Notes under the pieces: model-generated
The model's database searches: none
What the model saw: the letters and a program-made list of their open reading frames with translations, nothing else
What the model was told of the DNA's origin: nothing
Position numbers and translations under genes: made by a program
Shown here: positions 14,399 through 23,097 of the stretch, piece after piece
How the letters are laid out: each line of letters starts with the position of its first letter
Numbering within the stretch: the stretch's first letter is position 1
NCBI GenBank assembly: GCA_004563405.1
Contig: SFTH01000002.1
Coordinates: 85,080-149,079, forward strand
Direction of reading: 5' to 3'
Source: a bacterium
GTDB lineage: Bacteria; Bacillota; Clostridia; Christensenellales; Aristaeellaceae
DNA: 64,000 nucleotides

Positions 14399-16752
14399 TG
14401 ATGAACGAAAAATACCTGCGCGTGCTGGAGTTTCCCAAGATCCGGGAGCGCATGGCGGCGCTGGCCACCACGGAGCTGGGCCGCGCCCGCGCCCGCGCCC
14501 TGCAGCCCTCCAGCGACGCCTCGCTGGTGCGCCGCCGCCAGGCGGAGACCGAGGAGGCCGCGACCGTGCTGGCCTACAACGGCTCCAACCCCATGTCGCC
14601 CTTTTGCGACGTGCGCGAATTTTTGAAGCTGGCGCAGATCGGCTCCACCCTGTCGGCCAAGTCCCTGCTGCAGATCGCGGACGCCATCAAGGCCTCCCGC
14701 CTGGTGCGGGGCGCGCTGGTGACCGACCGGGAGGACACGCCGCTGCTGACCCAGCTGGGCTCCACCCTCTACACAAACCGCCGACTGGAGGAGAACATCT
14801 TCGACGCCATCCTCTCCGAGGACGAAATCAGCGACCACGCCAGTCCGGAGCTCAACGACATCCGCCGCCACATCCGCCTGCTCAACGACCGCATCCGCGA
14901 CAGGCTCAATTCCATCGTGCGCGGCGCGTCCACTTCCAAGTATCTGATGGACACCATCGTCACCATGCGCAACGGCCGCTATGTGGTTCCGGTGAAGGCG
15001 GAGTGTCGCAGCAACGTGCCCGGCATCGTACACGACCAGTCCGGCACCGGCTCCACGCTGTTCATCGAACCCATGGCCGTGGTGGAGGCGGGCAACGAGC
15101 TCAAGCAGTGGGCCGTGAAGGAAAAGAACGAAATCGAGCGCATCCTCGCCGCATTCTCCGCCCAGATCGGCCCGGACGCGGAGATCATCGACGACAGCCT
15201 GTCCACCCTCGCCGAGGTCGACATGATCTTCGCCCGCGCGGCGCTGGGCCGCGCCATGCACGCCGTGCCGCCCAAGCTCAACGAGGAGGGCCGCGTGAAC
15301 CTCATCCGCGCGCGCCACCCGCTGATCGACCCGGAGAAGGTGGTTCCCTCCAACCTCTGGCTGGGCACGGACTTCACCACGCTGGTGATCACCGGCCCGA
15401 ACACCGGCGGCAAGACCGTGACCCTCAAGACGGTGGGCCTGCTCACGCTGATGGCCCAGGCGGGCATGCAGATTCCCGCCGCCTTCGGCTCGGAGCTGGC
15501 CATCTTCGACGAGGTGTACGCCGACATCGGCGACGAGCAGAGCATCGAGCAGAGCCTGTCCACCTTCTCCTCCCACATGACGAACATCGTGGGCATTCTG
15601 GAGAATGTAACGGAGAATTCGCTGGTGCTCTTCGACGAGCTGGGCGCGGGCACCGACCCCACGGAGGGCGCGGCGCTGGCCATGTCCATCCTCAACCACC
15701 TTCTGGAACGGAAGGTTCGCACCATGGCAACCACCCATTACAGCGAGCTGAAGGTCTTTGCCCTCACCACGTCCGGCGTGGAGAACGCCTCAGTGGAGTT
15801 CAACGTGGAGACCCTGCGCCCCACCTACCGGCTGTCCATCGGCGTGCCGGGCAAGTCCAACGCCTTTGAAATCTCACGGAAGCTGGGCCTCCCGGAGGCG
15901 CTCATCGAGAGCGCCCGGGCGCGGCTCACCCGGGATCAGGTGCAGTTTGAGGACGTGATCGCCAACGCCGAATACCACCGCCAGATCGCCGAAAAGGAGC
16001 GCAAGCTGGCGGAGGAGGCCCATACCGAAACCCAGCGCCTGCGGGACGAGGCGGAAAGGCTGCGCAGCGACCTTTCCGCGAACCGGGAGCGGGAGATGCG
16101 CAAGGCCAAGGACGAGGCGCGGCGCATTCTCCAGCGCGCCCAGCGGGAGTCCGAACAGCTGATCTCCGACCTGAAGAAGAAAAACAGTGGCGAATTGAAG
16201 GAGCACGAGCTGCACGCCATGCGCGCAAAGCTCCAGAAATCCATCGACGACACCGCCGAGCATATCGGCGGCGCGCCCAGGGCCGGCGAAGCCGTGCAGG
16301 AGGTGCATGTGGGCGACACCGTCGAGCTGACCACGCTGGGCGCGAAGGCCGTCGTACTCACCCTGCCAGATTCCCGGGGCGAGTGTACGGTGCAGGCCGG
16401 CGCGCTGAAGCTGAAGGCAAAGCTCACCGACATGCGCACCGCCGCGCCGGACAAGCAGGTCAAAAAGCAGAAGAGCACCGGCAGCCGGGTGCAGATTTCC
16501 AACCGCCCGGTGGAAACCGAGTGCGACGTGCGCGGCTGCAACCTGGAGGAGGCGCTGATGGCGGTGGATCTGTTCCTGGACGGCGCGGTGCTCAACCGGC
16601 TGCGCAGCGTGAGCATCATCCACGGCAAGGGCACGGGCATCCTGCGCGCGGGCATCCACAAGCATCTCAAGAGCCACCCCGCCGTGAAGGAGTTCCGCCT
16701 GGGACGCTACGGCGAGGGTGAGGACGGCGTGACCATCGTCACAATGAAATGA
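14398..16752 (+). CDS. mutS2: Endonuclease MutS2
   Basis: A 784-residue MutS2. Core and lever regions (about 1-320) lead to the ABC ATPase with Walker A GPNTGGKTVTLK (near 337), signature STFSSHMTN, Walker B LVLFDELGAGTDP and THYSELK. A coiled coil follows (about 515-620) and then the C-terminal Smr nuclease domain with DVRGCNLEEAL and IIHGKGTGILR, ending GVTIVTMK. MutS2 suppresses homologous recombination and, in B. subtilis, acts on collided ribosomes. The start ATGATG at 14398 overlaps the U32 stop as TAATG. All catalytic motifs are intact. Confidence 0.96.
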   Translation: MMNEKYLRVLEFPKIRERMAALATTELGRARARALQPSSDASLVRRRQAETEEAATVLAYNGSNPMSPFCDVREFLKLAQIGSTLSAKSLLQIADAIKASRLVRGALVTDREDTPLLTQLGSTLYTNRRLEENIFDAILSEDEISDHASPELNDIRRHIRLLNDRIRDRLNSIVRGASTSKYLMDTIVTMRNGRYVVPVKAECRSNVPGIVHDQSGTGSTLFIEPMAVVEAGNELKQWAVKEKNEIERILAAFSAQIGPDAEIIDDSLSTLAEVDMIFARAALGRAMHAVPPKLNEEGRVNLIRARHPLIDPEKVVPSNLWLGTDFTTLVITGPNTGGKTVTLKTVGLLTLMAQAGMQIPAAFGSELAIFDEVYADIGDEQSIEQSLSTFSSHMTNIVGILENVTENSLVLFDELGAGTDPTEGAALAMSILNHLLERKVRTMATTHYSELKVFALTTSGVENASVEFNVETLRPTYRLSIGVPGKSNAFEISRKLGLPEALIESARARLTRDQVQFEDVIANAEYHRQIAEKERKLAEEAHTETQRLRDEAERLRSDLSANREREMRKAKDEARRILQRAQRESEQLISDLKKKNSGELKEHELHAMRAKLQKSIDDTAEHIGGAPRAGEAVQEVHVGDTVELTTLGAKAVVLTLPDSRGECTVQAGALKLKAKLTDMRTAAPDKQVKKQKSTGSRVQISNRPVETECDVRGCNLEEALMAVDLFLDGAVLNRLRSVSIIHGKGTGILRAGIHKHLKSHPAVKEFRLGRYGEGEDGVTIVTMK

Positions 16753-16795
16753 GCAAAGCACAACCGAATCCCGCACCGGGAAGAAAGGAGCGCGC

Positions 16796-17482
16796 ATGTC
16801 CAAGCTGAAGATATTGCTGGTGGACGACGATCCCAACATCCGCCAGCTGGTGAACCTGTATCTGGAAAAGGAAGGTTTTGAAGTCGCCATGGCCGATCGC
16901 GGCGACGAGGCGCTGAAGCTGTTCCGCGAATCGCCGCCGAATCTGATTCTTCTGGACGTCATGCTGCCCGGCATGGACGGCTGGCAGGTGTGCCGCGAGG
17001 TGCGCAAGACCTCCAACATTCCCATCATCATGCTCACGGCCAAGGACGAGACCTTCGATAAGGTGCTCGGCCTGGAGCTGGGTGCGGACGACTATGTGGT
17101 CAAGCCCTTCGACATGAAGGAGCTGGTGGCGCGCATCAAGGCCGTCTCACGGCGCTTTCAGGCCGCCGAGACCCCGGACAGGGAGCTCTCCTTCCCGGGC
17201 CTCACCATCAACATCAACCAGTACAGCGTCAAGTACATGGGCAAGGAGCTGGAAATGCCCCCCAAGGAGCTGGAACTGCTCTACTTCCTGGCCAGCCACC
17301 CCGGCATGGTGTTCACCCGGGAACAGCTGCTGGAGCAGGTGTGGGGCTACGACTACTTCGGCGACTCCCGCACCGTGGACGTGCACGTCAAGCGCCTGCG
17401 GGAAAAGCTCACCGAGGGCGAACGGCTCGGCTGGATGATCAAAACCGTCTGGGGCGTCGGCTATAAATTCGAGGTGAAGTAG
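16796..17482 (+). CDS. OmpR-family response regulator
   Basis: A 228-residue two-component regulator: receiver domain (1-120) with acidic pair DDD (10-12), phospho-acceptor D54 in LLDVMLPGMDG and the conserved lysine in VVKPFDMKELV near 104, then a winged-helix DNA-binding domain (130-228) with VFTREQLLEQVWGYDYFGDSRTVDVHV. Start ATG 16796 follows AGAAAGGAG. It is five bases upstream of its cognate kinase. The regulated genes are unknown; the HtrA-like protease just downstream of the kinase suggests an envelope-stress circuit of the CssRS or YycFG type, by analogy only. Confidence 0.93.
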   Translation: MSKLKILLVDDDPNIRQLVNLYLEKEGFEVAMADRGDEALKLFRESPPNLILLDVMLPGMDGWQVCREVRKTSNIPIIMLTAKDETFDKVLGLELGADDYVVKPFDMKELVARIKAVSRRFQAAETPDRELSFPGLTININQYSVKYMGKELEMPPKELELLYFLASHPGMVFTREQLLEQVWGYDYFGDSRTVDVHVKRLREKLTEGERLGWMIKTVWGVGYKFEVK

Positions 17483-17486
17483 GCCC

Positions 17487-18974
17487 ATGAAGAGCGGACT
17501 GTTCTGGCGCTTGTACAGCGCGATCCTTGCCGTGGTGCTGGTGACGGTGGTCCTCTTCACCGCAATCCTGCTCACGGTGCAGCGCAACCGCGCACAGGAC
17601 ACTTATGAAACCGAGGTGCGCATGCAGGCGCGCCAGGTGGCGGAGTACATGCAGCAGCTCAACCAGCTGAGTCTGGTGCGCTCCAACGCCACCATACAAT
17701 ATCTGGTGAACGAAAAGATCGCCGACATCTACAATCAGTACGACGCGGACATCTGGATTGTGGACTTCAGCTCCGGCCGCCTTCAGTACATCGACCGCTC
17801 CTGGAACACCTCGGAGGGCATCGCCTCCGAAAAGGTGCAGGAGCAGCTCAACCGCATCCTCGCGGGAAATGAGATCCGCATCACGGGCCTGTTCGAACAG
17901 CTGGGCGACCACATCGTCACCATCGGCGTGCCCTGGACCTACTCCAACGGGCAGGTGGTGGGCGCGGTGCTGCTGCACATCCCGGTGGACCGGCTGACGG
18001 TGCCCCTGCTGTCCGTGCTGCCCCAGGCAGCGCTTCCGGCGGGCATTTCGCTGCTGCTGGGCGTCATTCTCGCCTTCGTGGTGGCCCGCAGCCAGACCCT
18101 TCCCATGCGGGAAATCGAGGGCGCGGTGCGCGCCTTCAGCCACGGCGACCTCTCCCGGCGGGTGGAGCTCCACTGCGGCGGCGAGCTGCAACAGCTGGGC
18201 GCTTCCATCAACCGCATGGCCTCGGAGCTTTCGAGCCTGGAGGAATCGCGCCGCAGCTTTGTGGCGAACGTCTCCCACGAGCTGCGCTCCCCCATGACCA
18301 GCATGAAGGGCTATGTGCAGGCCATGCTGGACGGCACCATCTCCGACGCGGACCGGCCCAAATACCTCCAGGTGGTGCTGGATGAGACCAACCGCCTGAC
18401 CGATCTGGTGCGGGATCTGCTGGATCTGAGCCGTCTGGAATCCGGAAAGTTCCCCATGGAGATCGCGCCCTTCGACGCAAACGAAATGCTGCGCCGCATC
18501 CTCATCCGCTTTGAGCAACGCATCGAGTCCAAGTCCATCGACGTGGACGTACAGCTCGCGCAGGACCCCTGCTTCGCTCTGGGCGATGTGAACCGCATCA
18601 ACCAGGTGGTGAGCAATCTGGTGGACAATGCGGTCAAGTTCATGAACGGCGAGGGCAGCCTGCTCACGCTGCGCACCCTGCGGGAGGGCAACCGCGTGCG
18701 CTTCGAGGTGCAGGACAACGGCCCCGGCATCTCCGAGGCCGATCAGCCCCGGGTCTTCGACCGCTTCTACAAGGTGGACAAGGCCCACACCTCCGGCATG
18801 GGAACGGGGCTTGGGCTCTCCATCTCAAAGAGCATCCTGCAGCAGCACAGCAGCGAGATTCGCCTGCGCTCCCGTCCGGGAGAGACGGTATTCTCCTTTG
18901 AACTGTCCGCCGCAGGTCCGACGCAGCGCGCGCCGGAGCCAGCCTGCGCCCCCAACTTCCAAACCACTTTGTAA
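17487..18974 (+). CDS. Sensor histidine kinase
   Basis: A 495-residue membrane kinase. One transmembrane helix at about 11-31, an extracytoplasmic sensor region (about 32-175), a second helix at about 182-201, a HAMP linker, then HisKA with H264 in NVSHELRSPMTS and a HATPase domain with NLVDNAVKF (N box), DNGPGIS (G1) and GMGTGLGLSIS (G2). It phosphorylates the response regulator encoded immediately upstream. The downstream HtrA-like gene begins 17 bases after its stop. The C-terminal tail (after about 470) is Pro/Ala-rich and unassigned. The ligand or stress sensed is not evident. Confidence 0.93.
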   Translation: MKSGLFWRLYSAILAVVLVTVVLFTAILLTVQRNRAQDTYETEVRMQARQVAEYMQQLNQLSLVRSNATIQYLVNEKIADIYNQYDADIWIVDFSSGRLQYIDRSWNTSEGIASEKVQEQLNRILAGNEIRITGLFEQLGDHIVTIGVPWTYSNGQVVGAVLLHIPVDRLTVPLLSVLPQAALPAGISLLLGVILAFVVARSQTLPMREIEGAVRAFSHGDLSRRVELHCGGELQQLGASINRMASELSSLEESRRSFVANVSHELRSPMTSMKGYVQAMLDGTISDADRPKYLQVVLDETNRLTDLVRDLLDLSRLESGKFPMEIAPFDANEMLRRILIRFEQRIESKSIDVDVQLAQDPCFALGDVNRINQVVSNLVDNAVKFMNGEGSLLTLRTLREGNRVRFEVQDNGPGISEADQPRVFDRFYKVDKAHTSGMGTGLGLSISKSILQQHSSEIRLRSRPGETVFSFELSAAGPTQRAPEPACAPNFQTTL

Positions 18975-18991
18975 AGCGAGGAACAAAAGTG

Positions 18992-20086
18992 ATGCTGAAA
19001 AAGCTCTGCTCCCTCCTGCTTCTGGCGGCCCTGCTCCTCTGTGCGGCCGCGGCCGAGGGCTACGACGTGGTCTACTCCGCCTCCAATCCCATCCCTGAAA
19101 TCGCCGCGCGGGTGCGCCCCGCCGTGGTTCAGGTGACCAGCCTGCAGCAAAACTGGGATGCTTCCACCCGCACCGCCTCCGAATCTCCGCTGGGCTCCGG
19201 CTCCGGCTGCTACATCCGCGAGGCCGACGACGGCGCGGGCGGTTACATCCTCACGAATTACCACATCATTGAAAGCGCGGACCTGTGCCGCATCGAATGG
19301 CTCTCCGGGGAGGAAATGGATGTGCGCGTCGTCGGCCACGACGACGGGACCGACATCGCCGTCCTTCGCTTTGAGCAGAGTGCGCCCGCGGACGCGCAGC
19401 CCATTCCCCTCGGGGACTCCGACGCGCTACAGATCGGCGAGCTGGCCATCTGCATCGGCAATCCGGGCAACGCGCAGAGCGTGCTCCCCGGCACGGTGAC
19501 GGCGGGCATCGTCTCCGGCCTGAGCCGCGAGGACATCAACGCCAACAACTTCTCGCGCAGCGTCTCCGTCATCCAGACCGACGCGGCCATCAACACCGGC
19601 AACTCCGGCGGCGCAATGCTCAACGCCCGGGGCGAGCTGGTGGGCATTCCCACGCTGAAGCTCATGTACTCCGCCACGACGGTCTACGAGGGTCTCGGCT
19701 TCTGCATCCCCATCAACAGCGTGCGCGACTTCATTGACCAGCTCATTGACACCGGCAGCGTGGTGCGCCCGCGCCTGGGCATCACCGTGGCCGACATCGA
19801 CGGCCCCGACGAGCCCATGCGCCGCTATCCGCCCATCGGCGCCCAGGTCTACACGGTGGAGGAGGGCGGCCCCTCCGCCAAGGCGGGCCTCCAGGTGGGC
19901 GACGTGATCACCGAGGTCAACGGCGTGCGCATCAAGGGCTATATGGCGCTGTTGAAGGAGCTGGACAAGTGTGCATCCGGCGATCGGGTAGAGCTGAAGA
20001 TCTACCGCTACTACGACGCGGAGGGCAACCTCACCGGCGACTACGAGGAGCTGTTCTTCACCGTCCGTCTGGAAATGCTCAAATAA
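18992..20086 (+). CDS. HtrA/DegP-like serine protease with PDZ domain, exported
   Basis: A 364-residue trypsin-like quality-control protease. An N-terminal signal sequence (about 1-21) is followed by the protease domain with catalytic triad H91 (LTNYHIIES), D121 (GTDIAVLRF) and S205 (TGNSGGAML), then one PDZ domain (about 265-350, with GLQVGDVITEVNGVRIKG). Unlike the membrane-anchored HtrA of Bacillus, which has a cytoplasmic N-terminal region, this one begins directly with the signal, so it may be secreted or held by an uncleaved helix. ATG at 18992 is chosen over GTG at 18989. It is the last gene of the two-component operon and may be its target. Confidence 0.92.
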   Translation: MLKKLCSLLLLAALLLCAAAAEGYDVVYSASNPIPEIAARVRPAVVQVTSLQQNWDASTRTASESPLGSGSGCYIREADDGAGGYILTNYHIIESADLCRIEWLSGEEMDVRVVGHDDGTDIAVLRFEQSAPADAQPIPLGDSDALQIGELAICIGNPGNAQSVLPGTVTAGIVSGLSREDINANNFSRSVSVIQTDAAINTGNSGGAMLNARGELVGIPTLKLMYSATTVYEGLGFCIPINSVRDFIDQLIDTGSVVRPRLGITVADIDGPDEPMRRYPPIGAQVYTVEEGGPSAKAGLQVGDVITEVNGVRIKGYMALLKELDKCASGDRVELKIYRYYDAEGNLTGDYEELFFTVRLEMLK

Positions 20087-20139
20087 ACCGCAGGCGCGGC
20101 GCAGGCATTTGCCGCTCCGCTACCGATGCTTTTCACGCA

Positions 20140-20171
20140 AAGGGCCCCGTTCGCATCCGAACGGAGCCCTT
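20140..20171. terminator. hairpin after the HtrA-like gene, possible terminator
   Basis: AAGGGCCCCGTTCG (20140-20153) and CGAACGGAGCCCTT (20158-20171) form a 14-pair stem with one mismatch and a four-base loop. The T tract is poor on both strands, so termination is likely but not certain. It separates convergent genes. Confidence 0.55.
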
Positions 20172-20250
20172 GTCTGTACGCTTTCCTCTCAAGGAAACGA
20201 ATCCGGGGATTTCCGGCAAGTGCCGCCCCCATTTCCCGCGGCGAAGCCGC

Positions 20251-20336
20251 GCATTGCGCGCCGGGATTTCCGCGTCCACCCGGTCTCCTCCGGCGCATCC
20301 GTGGCAGCAAAGCTTGCATTGCGCGCCGGGGTTTCC
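20251..20336. repeat. two copies of a 21-base direct repeat
   Basis: GCATTGCGCGCCGGGATTTCC (in two parts, 20251-20261 and 20262-20271) recurs at 20316-20336 with one mismatch, 65 bases apart, in the region just past the VanZ-like gene. The spacer does not repeat further. Possibly part of a dispersed REP-like element, but only two copies are visible. Confidence 0.5.
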
Positions 20337-20340
20337 CGCA

Positions 20341-20859
20341 CTACGCGGCGCCTCGCCCACCTCTCAGGCGGCGCCAGAGCCGCGCCAGCAGCCAACCGGT
20401 CAGCGCGCCCAGCACATTCATCAGCACGTCGTCCACATCCGTCACGCCGGTCATCAACAGATATTGCATCAGCTCGATGGCGGCGGAGAGTCCAGCCCCG
20501 GCCAGCAGCGCCGCCCAGGCGCTCCGCTCCCGGCACATCCAGCCCAGCGGAACGAACCAGAGCATGTTGCCCACCACATGAAAGATCAGCGGCCACGCGC
20601 CCCGCCGCAACTCCTCCAGCGTCGTGTGCAACAGCGCCAGCTGCGGCGCTTCCCGGCTGCCCCGGAGCACCGCGGCAGAGTCCACGCCGCCCCGGAGCAC
20701 GGTGATCTGCACCAGCGCCGCCAGATATCCAATGCACAACAGCCTGCGCAGGCGAAGCCTCCGGCCGCCCAGCAGGCACAGCAGCGCATGGAATCCGCAG
20801 ACCGCCGCGGCGAAGGCCCCTGCCCGCAGGCTGTAAAGCGCGATGCCGCCGGGGCTCAC
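20341..20859 (-). CDS. VanZ-like family membrane protein
   Basis: A 172-residue protein with about five hydrophobic segments. The VanZ-domain hallmarks are visible: HVVGNMLWFVPLGWM, then AGLSAAIELMQYLL and TDVDDVLMNVLGALTGWLL. VanZ in enterococci gives low-level teicoplanin resistance; most chromosomal homologues, like this one, have unknown roles. The start is GTG at 20859, overlapping the threonine aldolase stop as GTGA, so it is co-translated as the last gene of a three-gene operon. The C-terminus is a short Arg/Gly-rich tail. Confidence 0.85.
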   Translation of the reverse strand: MSPGGIALYSLRAGAFAAAVCGFHALLCLLGGRRLRLRRLLCIGYLAALVQITVLRGGVDSAAVLRGSREAPQLALLHTTLEELRRGAWPLIFHVVGNMLWFVPLGWMCRERSAWAALLAGAGLSAAIELMQYLLMTGVTDVDDVLMNVLGALTGWLLARLWRRLRGGRGAA

Positions 20860-21899
20860 TTCCGCAGCGCTCCCTGAAGCGCCGCGATCAGCGCGTCCAC
20901 CTGCTCCCGCGTGGTGGCCCAGCTGGTGCAGAAGCGCACGCAGCTGTGCGCATCGTCCATGCGCTGCTGGTAGGAATAGCTGAAATCATTTTCCAGCGCC
21001 TTGAGCGCCGCGTCCGGCAGAATGGGGAACTGCTGGTTCGAAGGGCTGTCCACCAGGAAGGACACGCCCAGCGCCTGCAGCGCGCGCCTGAGCTCCATCG
21101 CCAGCTCCACCGCGTGGCGGGAGAGCTCGAAGTAGAGATCGTCCCGGAGCAGCTCGTTGAACTGAAGCCCCAGCAGGCGGCCCTTGGCCAGCATGCCGCC
21201 CTTCTGCTTGAGCGTGTAGCGGAAATCCCGCTTGAGTTCATCGTTCAGAATCACCATCGCCTCGCCGAAGAGCGCACCCTGCTTCGTGCCGCCGATGTAA
21301 AAGGCGTCCGCCACCTGCGCCAGGAAGGGCAGATTCACGTCGCAGCCCTCGCTGGCCATGCCGTAGCCCAGGCGCGCGCCGTCGACGTACAGGTACAGGC
21401 CCCAGGCGTCGCAGGCCGCGCGCAGCGCGCGCAGCTCTTCCCGGTTGTAGACCGTCCCCAGCTCCGTGGCCTCGGACACATAGACCGCCTTCGGCATGAC
21501 CATGTGCTCGTGCGCGCCGTCCGTAAAGTGCAGGCGGCAGAATGCGTCCACCTGCTCCGCGCAAATCTTGCCGTCCACCTGCGGCAGGGCGATGACTTTG
21601 TGGCCCGTCGCCTCCACCGCACCCGTCTCGTGCACGGCGATGTGCGCCGTCTCCGCGGCGATTACGCCCTGATAGCAGCGCAGCGCGGCGGCCAGCAGCG
21701 TAAAGTTCGCCTGCGTTCCGCCCACCAGAAACTGCACGTCCGCCTCCGGCGCCGCACAGAGCGCGCGGATGCGCGAACGCGCCTCTTCGCACACCTCGTC
21801 CTCTCCGTAGCCACAGGTCTGATCCAGATTGGTGCGAACCAGCGCCTCCAGAATGCGCGGATGCGCGCCCTCCTGATAGTCGCAGTTGAAGCGTATCAT
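20856..21899 (-). CDS. ltaE: Low-specificity L-threonine aldolase
   Basis: A 347-residue PLP enzyme of the beta-eliminating lyase (aldolase) group that cleaves L-threonine/L-allo-threonine to glycine and acetaldehyde. Typical features: CDYQEGAHPRIL near the N-terminus, QTCGYGEDEVCEEA, LVGGTQANFTLL, VDGARLGYGMA, and the PLP lysine in YIGGTKQGALFGEA (near residue 208). The start ATG at 21899 overlaps the upstream TudS-family stop (ATGA), and its own stop overlaps the VanZ-like start. Specificity for allo-threonine versus related beta-hydroxy amino acids cannot be read from sequence. Confidence 0.92.
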   Translation of the reverse strand: MIRFNCDYQEGAHPRILEALVRTNLDQTCGYGEDEVCEEARSRIRALCAAPEADVQFLVGGTQANFTLLAAALRCYQGVIAAETAHIAVHETGAVEATGHKVIALPQVDGKICAEQVDAFCRLHFTDGAHEHMVMPKAVYVSEATELGTVYNREELRALRAACDAWGLYLYVDGARLGYGMASEGCDVNLPFLAQVADAFYIGGTKQGALFGEAMVILNDELKRDFRYTLKQKGGMLAKGRLLGLQFNELLRDDLYFELSRHAVELAMELRRALQALGVSFLVDSPSNQQFPILPDAALKALENDFSYSYQQRMDDAHSCVRFCTSWATTREQVDALIAALQGALRK

Positions 21900-22357
21900 T
21901 TGTCTTCCCCCTTAAGCATTTCCATCAGTTCTCCGATCCGGCTCTCGCCGTAGACCGCCATGCCGCTCTCCCTGAGCATCTGCGCCGCCACACCGTCCCC
22001 GGGGGCGCGCACATGGGAAAAGCTCCCGTCGTAGATCTCCCCCGCCCCGCAGGACGGGCTGCGCTCCTTCATCAGCGCCGTGCGGACGCCAAAGAGCTTC
22101 GCCAGGCGCAGCGTCTCCTCCGCGCCCCGCGCGTAGGCCTGCGTCACATCCACGCCCGCGCAGTTGATCACCCGGCCGCCCCTTCGCTCAGCCGCCGGTC
22201 GCGGCGTGGGCAGGCCGCCCAGCGTCTCCGGGCAGACGGGAATCAGCTCCGCCCGCTCCATCAGCGCCTCCAGCTCCGGCAGCACGGTTCTCTCCGCATT
22301 GTACCGGCAGCACACGCCCAGCAGGCAAGCGCTCACCAGTATCCTTGGCTTTGACAT
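21896..22357 (-). CDS. DUF523/TudS-family protein
   Basis: A 153-residue protein. A DUF523 member, TudS, is an Fe-S-dependent thiouracil desulfidase; the cysteines expected to bind the cluster appear here in SACLLGVCCRYN (near 9-20) and ERSPSCGAG (near 103-110). Other motifs are PVCPETLGGLPTPRPAAE and the final YGESRIGEL. ATG at 22357 follows GGAGAGG. It heads the operon with threonine aldolase and the VanZ-like gene; the metabolic link between them is unclear, so co-transcription may reflect shared regulation only. Activity on thiouracil is not established for most members. Confidence 0.85.
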   Translation of the reverse strand: MSKPRILVSACLLGVCCRYNAERTVLPELEALMERAELIPVCPETLGGLPTPRPAAERRGGRVINCAGVDVTQAYARGAEETLRLAKLFGVRTALMKERSPSCGAGEIYDGSFSHVRAPGDGVAAQMLRESGMAVYGESRIGELMEMLKGEDK

Positions 22358-22445
22358 GCGCCTCTCCTCTCCGCAGCCCTTCCGCAGCCGCTTTGCCGTT
22401 CCTCCGCCCTTCCCGCGGTTCTCCCGCAAAAAAGCGTTCCCGTCC

Positions 22446-22474
22446 ATTATAGCACGTCCTCGCCGTTTCGACAA
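22446..22474 (-). promoter_or_regulatory. promoter of the TudS-ltaE-VanZ operon
   Basis: Minus-strand TTGTCG (22469-22474), 17-base spacer and perfect TATAAT (22446-22451), giving a leader of about 80 bases. Confidence 0.65.
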
Positions 22475-22520
22475 GGCAGCGGCGCCGCACAGGCCGCAGT
22501 GTGAAATTTTGGAGAAATCC

Positions 22521-22549
22521 TTGACAAGCGCACGGGCGCGTGATACACT
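22521..22549 (+). promoter_or_regulatory. promoter of the feo operon
   Basis: Perfect TTGACA (22521-22526), 17-base spacer and TACACT (22544-22549). The first GTTAG-type operator begins eight bases after the -10 box, where a bound repressor would block initiation or escape. Confidence 0.85.
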
Positions 22550-22564
22550 TTCCACAGTTAGGGA

Positions 22565-22580
22565 GTTAGCAAGCCCTAAC
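22565..22580 (+). promoter_or_regulatory. operator site A, GTTAG-N6-CTAAC
   Basis: GTTAG CAAGCC CTAAC, a 16-base dyad just downstream of the feo promoter. An extra GTTAG half-site lies at 22557-22561. The layout resembles binding sites of DtxR-family metal repressors (TTAGG...CCTAA type). The repressor gene itself is not in the window. Confidence 0.6.
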
Positions 22581-22597
22581 TACATTTCAATCCAGTG

Positions 22598-22613
22598 GTT
22601 AGGTCGTACTAAT
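22598..22613 (+). promoter_or_regulatory. operator site B, GTTAG-N6-CTAAT
   Basis: GTTAG GTCGTA CTAAT, same architecture as site A with one changed end base, located just before the ribosome binding site of the first feoA. Confidence 0.5.
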
Positions 22614-22629
22614 TCAAGGAGGCGAGTCT

Positions 22630-22842
22630 ATGATGCCCCTGGCAATGGCCGAAGTCGGCGAAACGAACACCATCAAGAAGATCAGCGGACGGGACGAAGT
22701 CCGCAGGCACCTGGCGGAGCTCGGTTTTGTGGTGGGGGAAGAAGTGCATCTGGTGAGCCGTCTCGGGGGGAATCTGATTCTCTCGGTGAAGGACAGCCGC
22801 GTGGCGCTGGACAAGTCCATGGCCCTGCGCATCATGATTTGA
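22630..22842 (+). CDS. feoA: FeoA family protein (first copy)
   Basis: A 70-residue SH3-like FeoA, a small cytoplasmic partner that supports FeoB-mediated ferrous iron uptake. The middle reads DEVRRHLAELGFVVGEEVHLVSRLGGNLILSVKDSRVALD, the typical family pattern ending in a short conserved region. ATG at 22630 follows AAGGAGG by seven bases. It is the first gene of the feo operon, with a second feoA 14 bases downstream, an arrangement common in clostridia. Confidence 0.92.
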   Translation: MMPLAMAEVGETNTIKKISGRDEVRRHLAELGFVVGEEVHLVSRLGGNLILSVKDSRVALDKSMALRIMI

Positions 22843-22856
22843 GGAGGAATGGGAAG

Positions 22857-23078
22857 ATGAAGACATTGCGGGATCTGAAGGTGGGCGATCACGGCGTGAT
22901 CGAACGTCTGCACGGCGAGGGCGCGCTGAAGCGCCGCATTATGGACATGGGACTGACCCGCGGCACGGAGGTCTATGTGCGCAAGGTTGCGCCCCTGGGC
23001 GATCCCATGGAGCTGACGGTGCGCGGCTACGAGCTCTCCGTGCGCAAGGGAGACGCGGAACTGATCGAGATTCGCTGA
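22857..23078 (+). CDS. feoA: FeoA family protein (second copy)
   Basis: A 73-residue FeoA: MKTLRDLKVGDHGVIERLHGEGALKRRIMDMGLTRGTEVYVRKVAPLGDPMELTVRGYELSVRK region (motifs RRIMDMGLTRG and APLGDP), with the classical closing A-x-x-I-E pattern. It is closer to canonical FeoA than the first copy. ATG at 22857 follows GAGGAGG. The two FeoA proteins may act as a pair with FeoB. A further operator lies between it and feoB, so feoB could also be controlled separately. Confidence 0.94.
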   Translation: MKTLRDLKVGDHGVIERLHGEGALKRRIMDMGLTRGTEVYVRKVAPLGDPMELTVRGYELSVRKGDAELIEIR

Positions 23079-23097
23079 GACATTTTTTTGAGCAGTT

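Noticed and set aside
20251..20336. Possible CRISPR unit
   Set aside because: Only two repeat copies, one mismatch, no array and no cas genes in the window.
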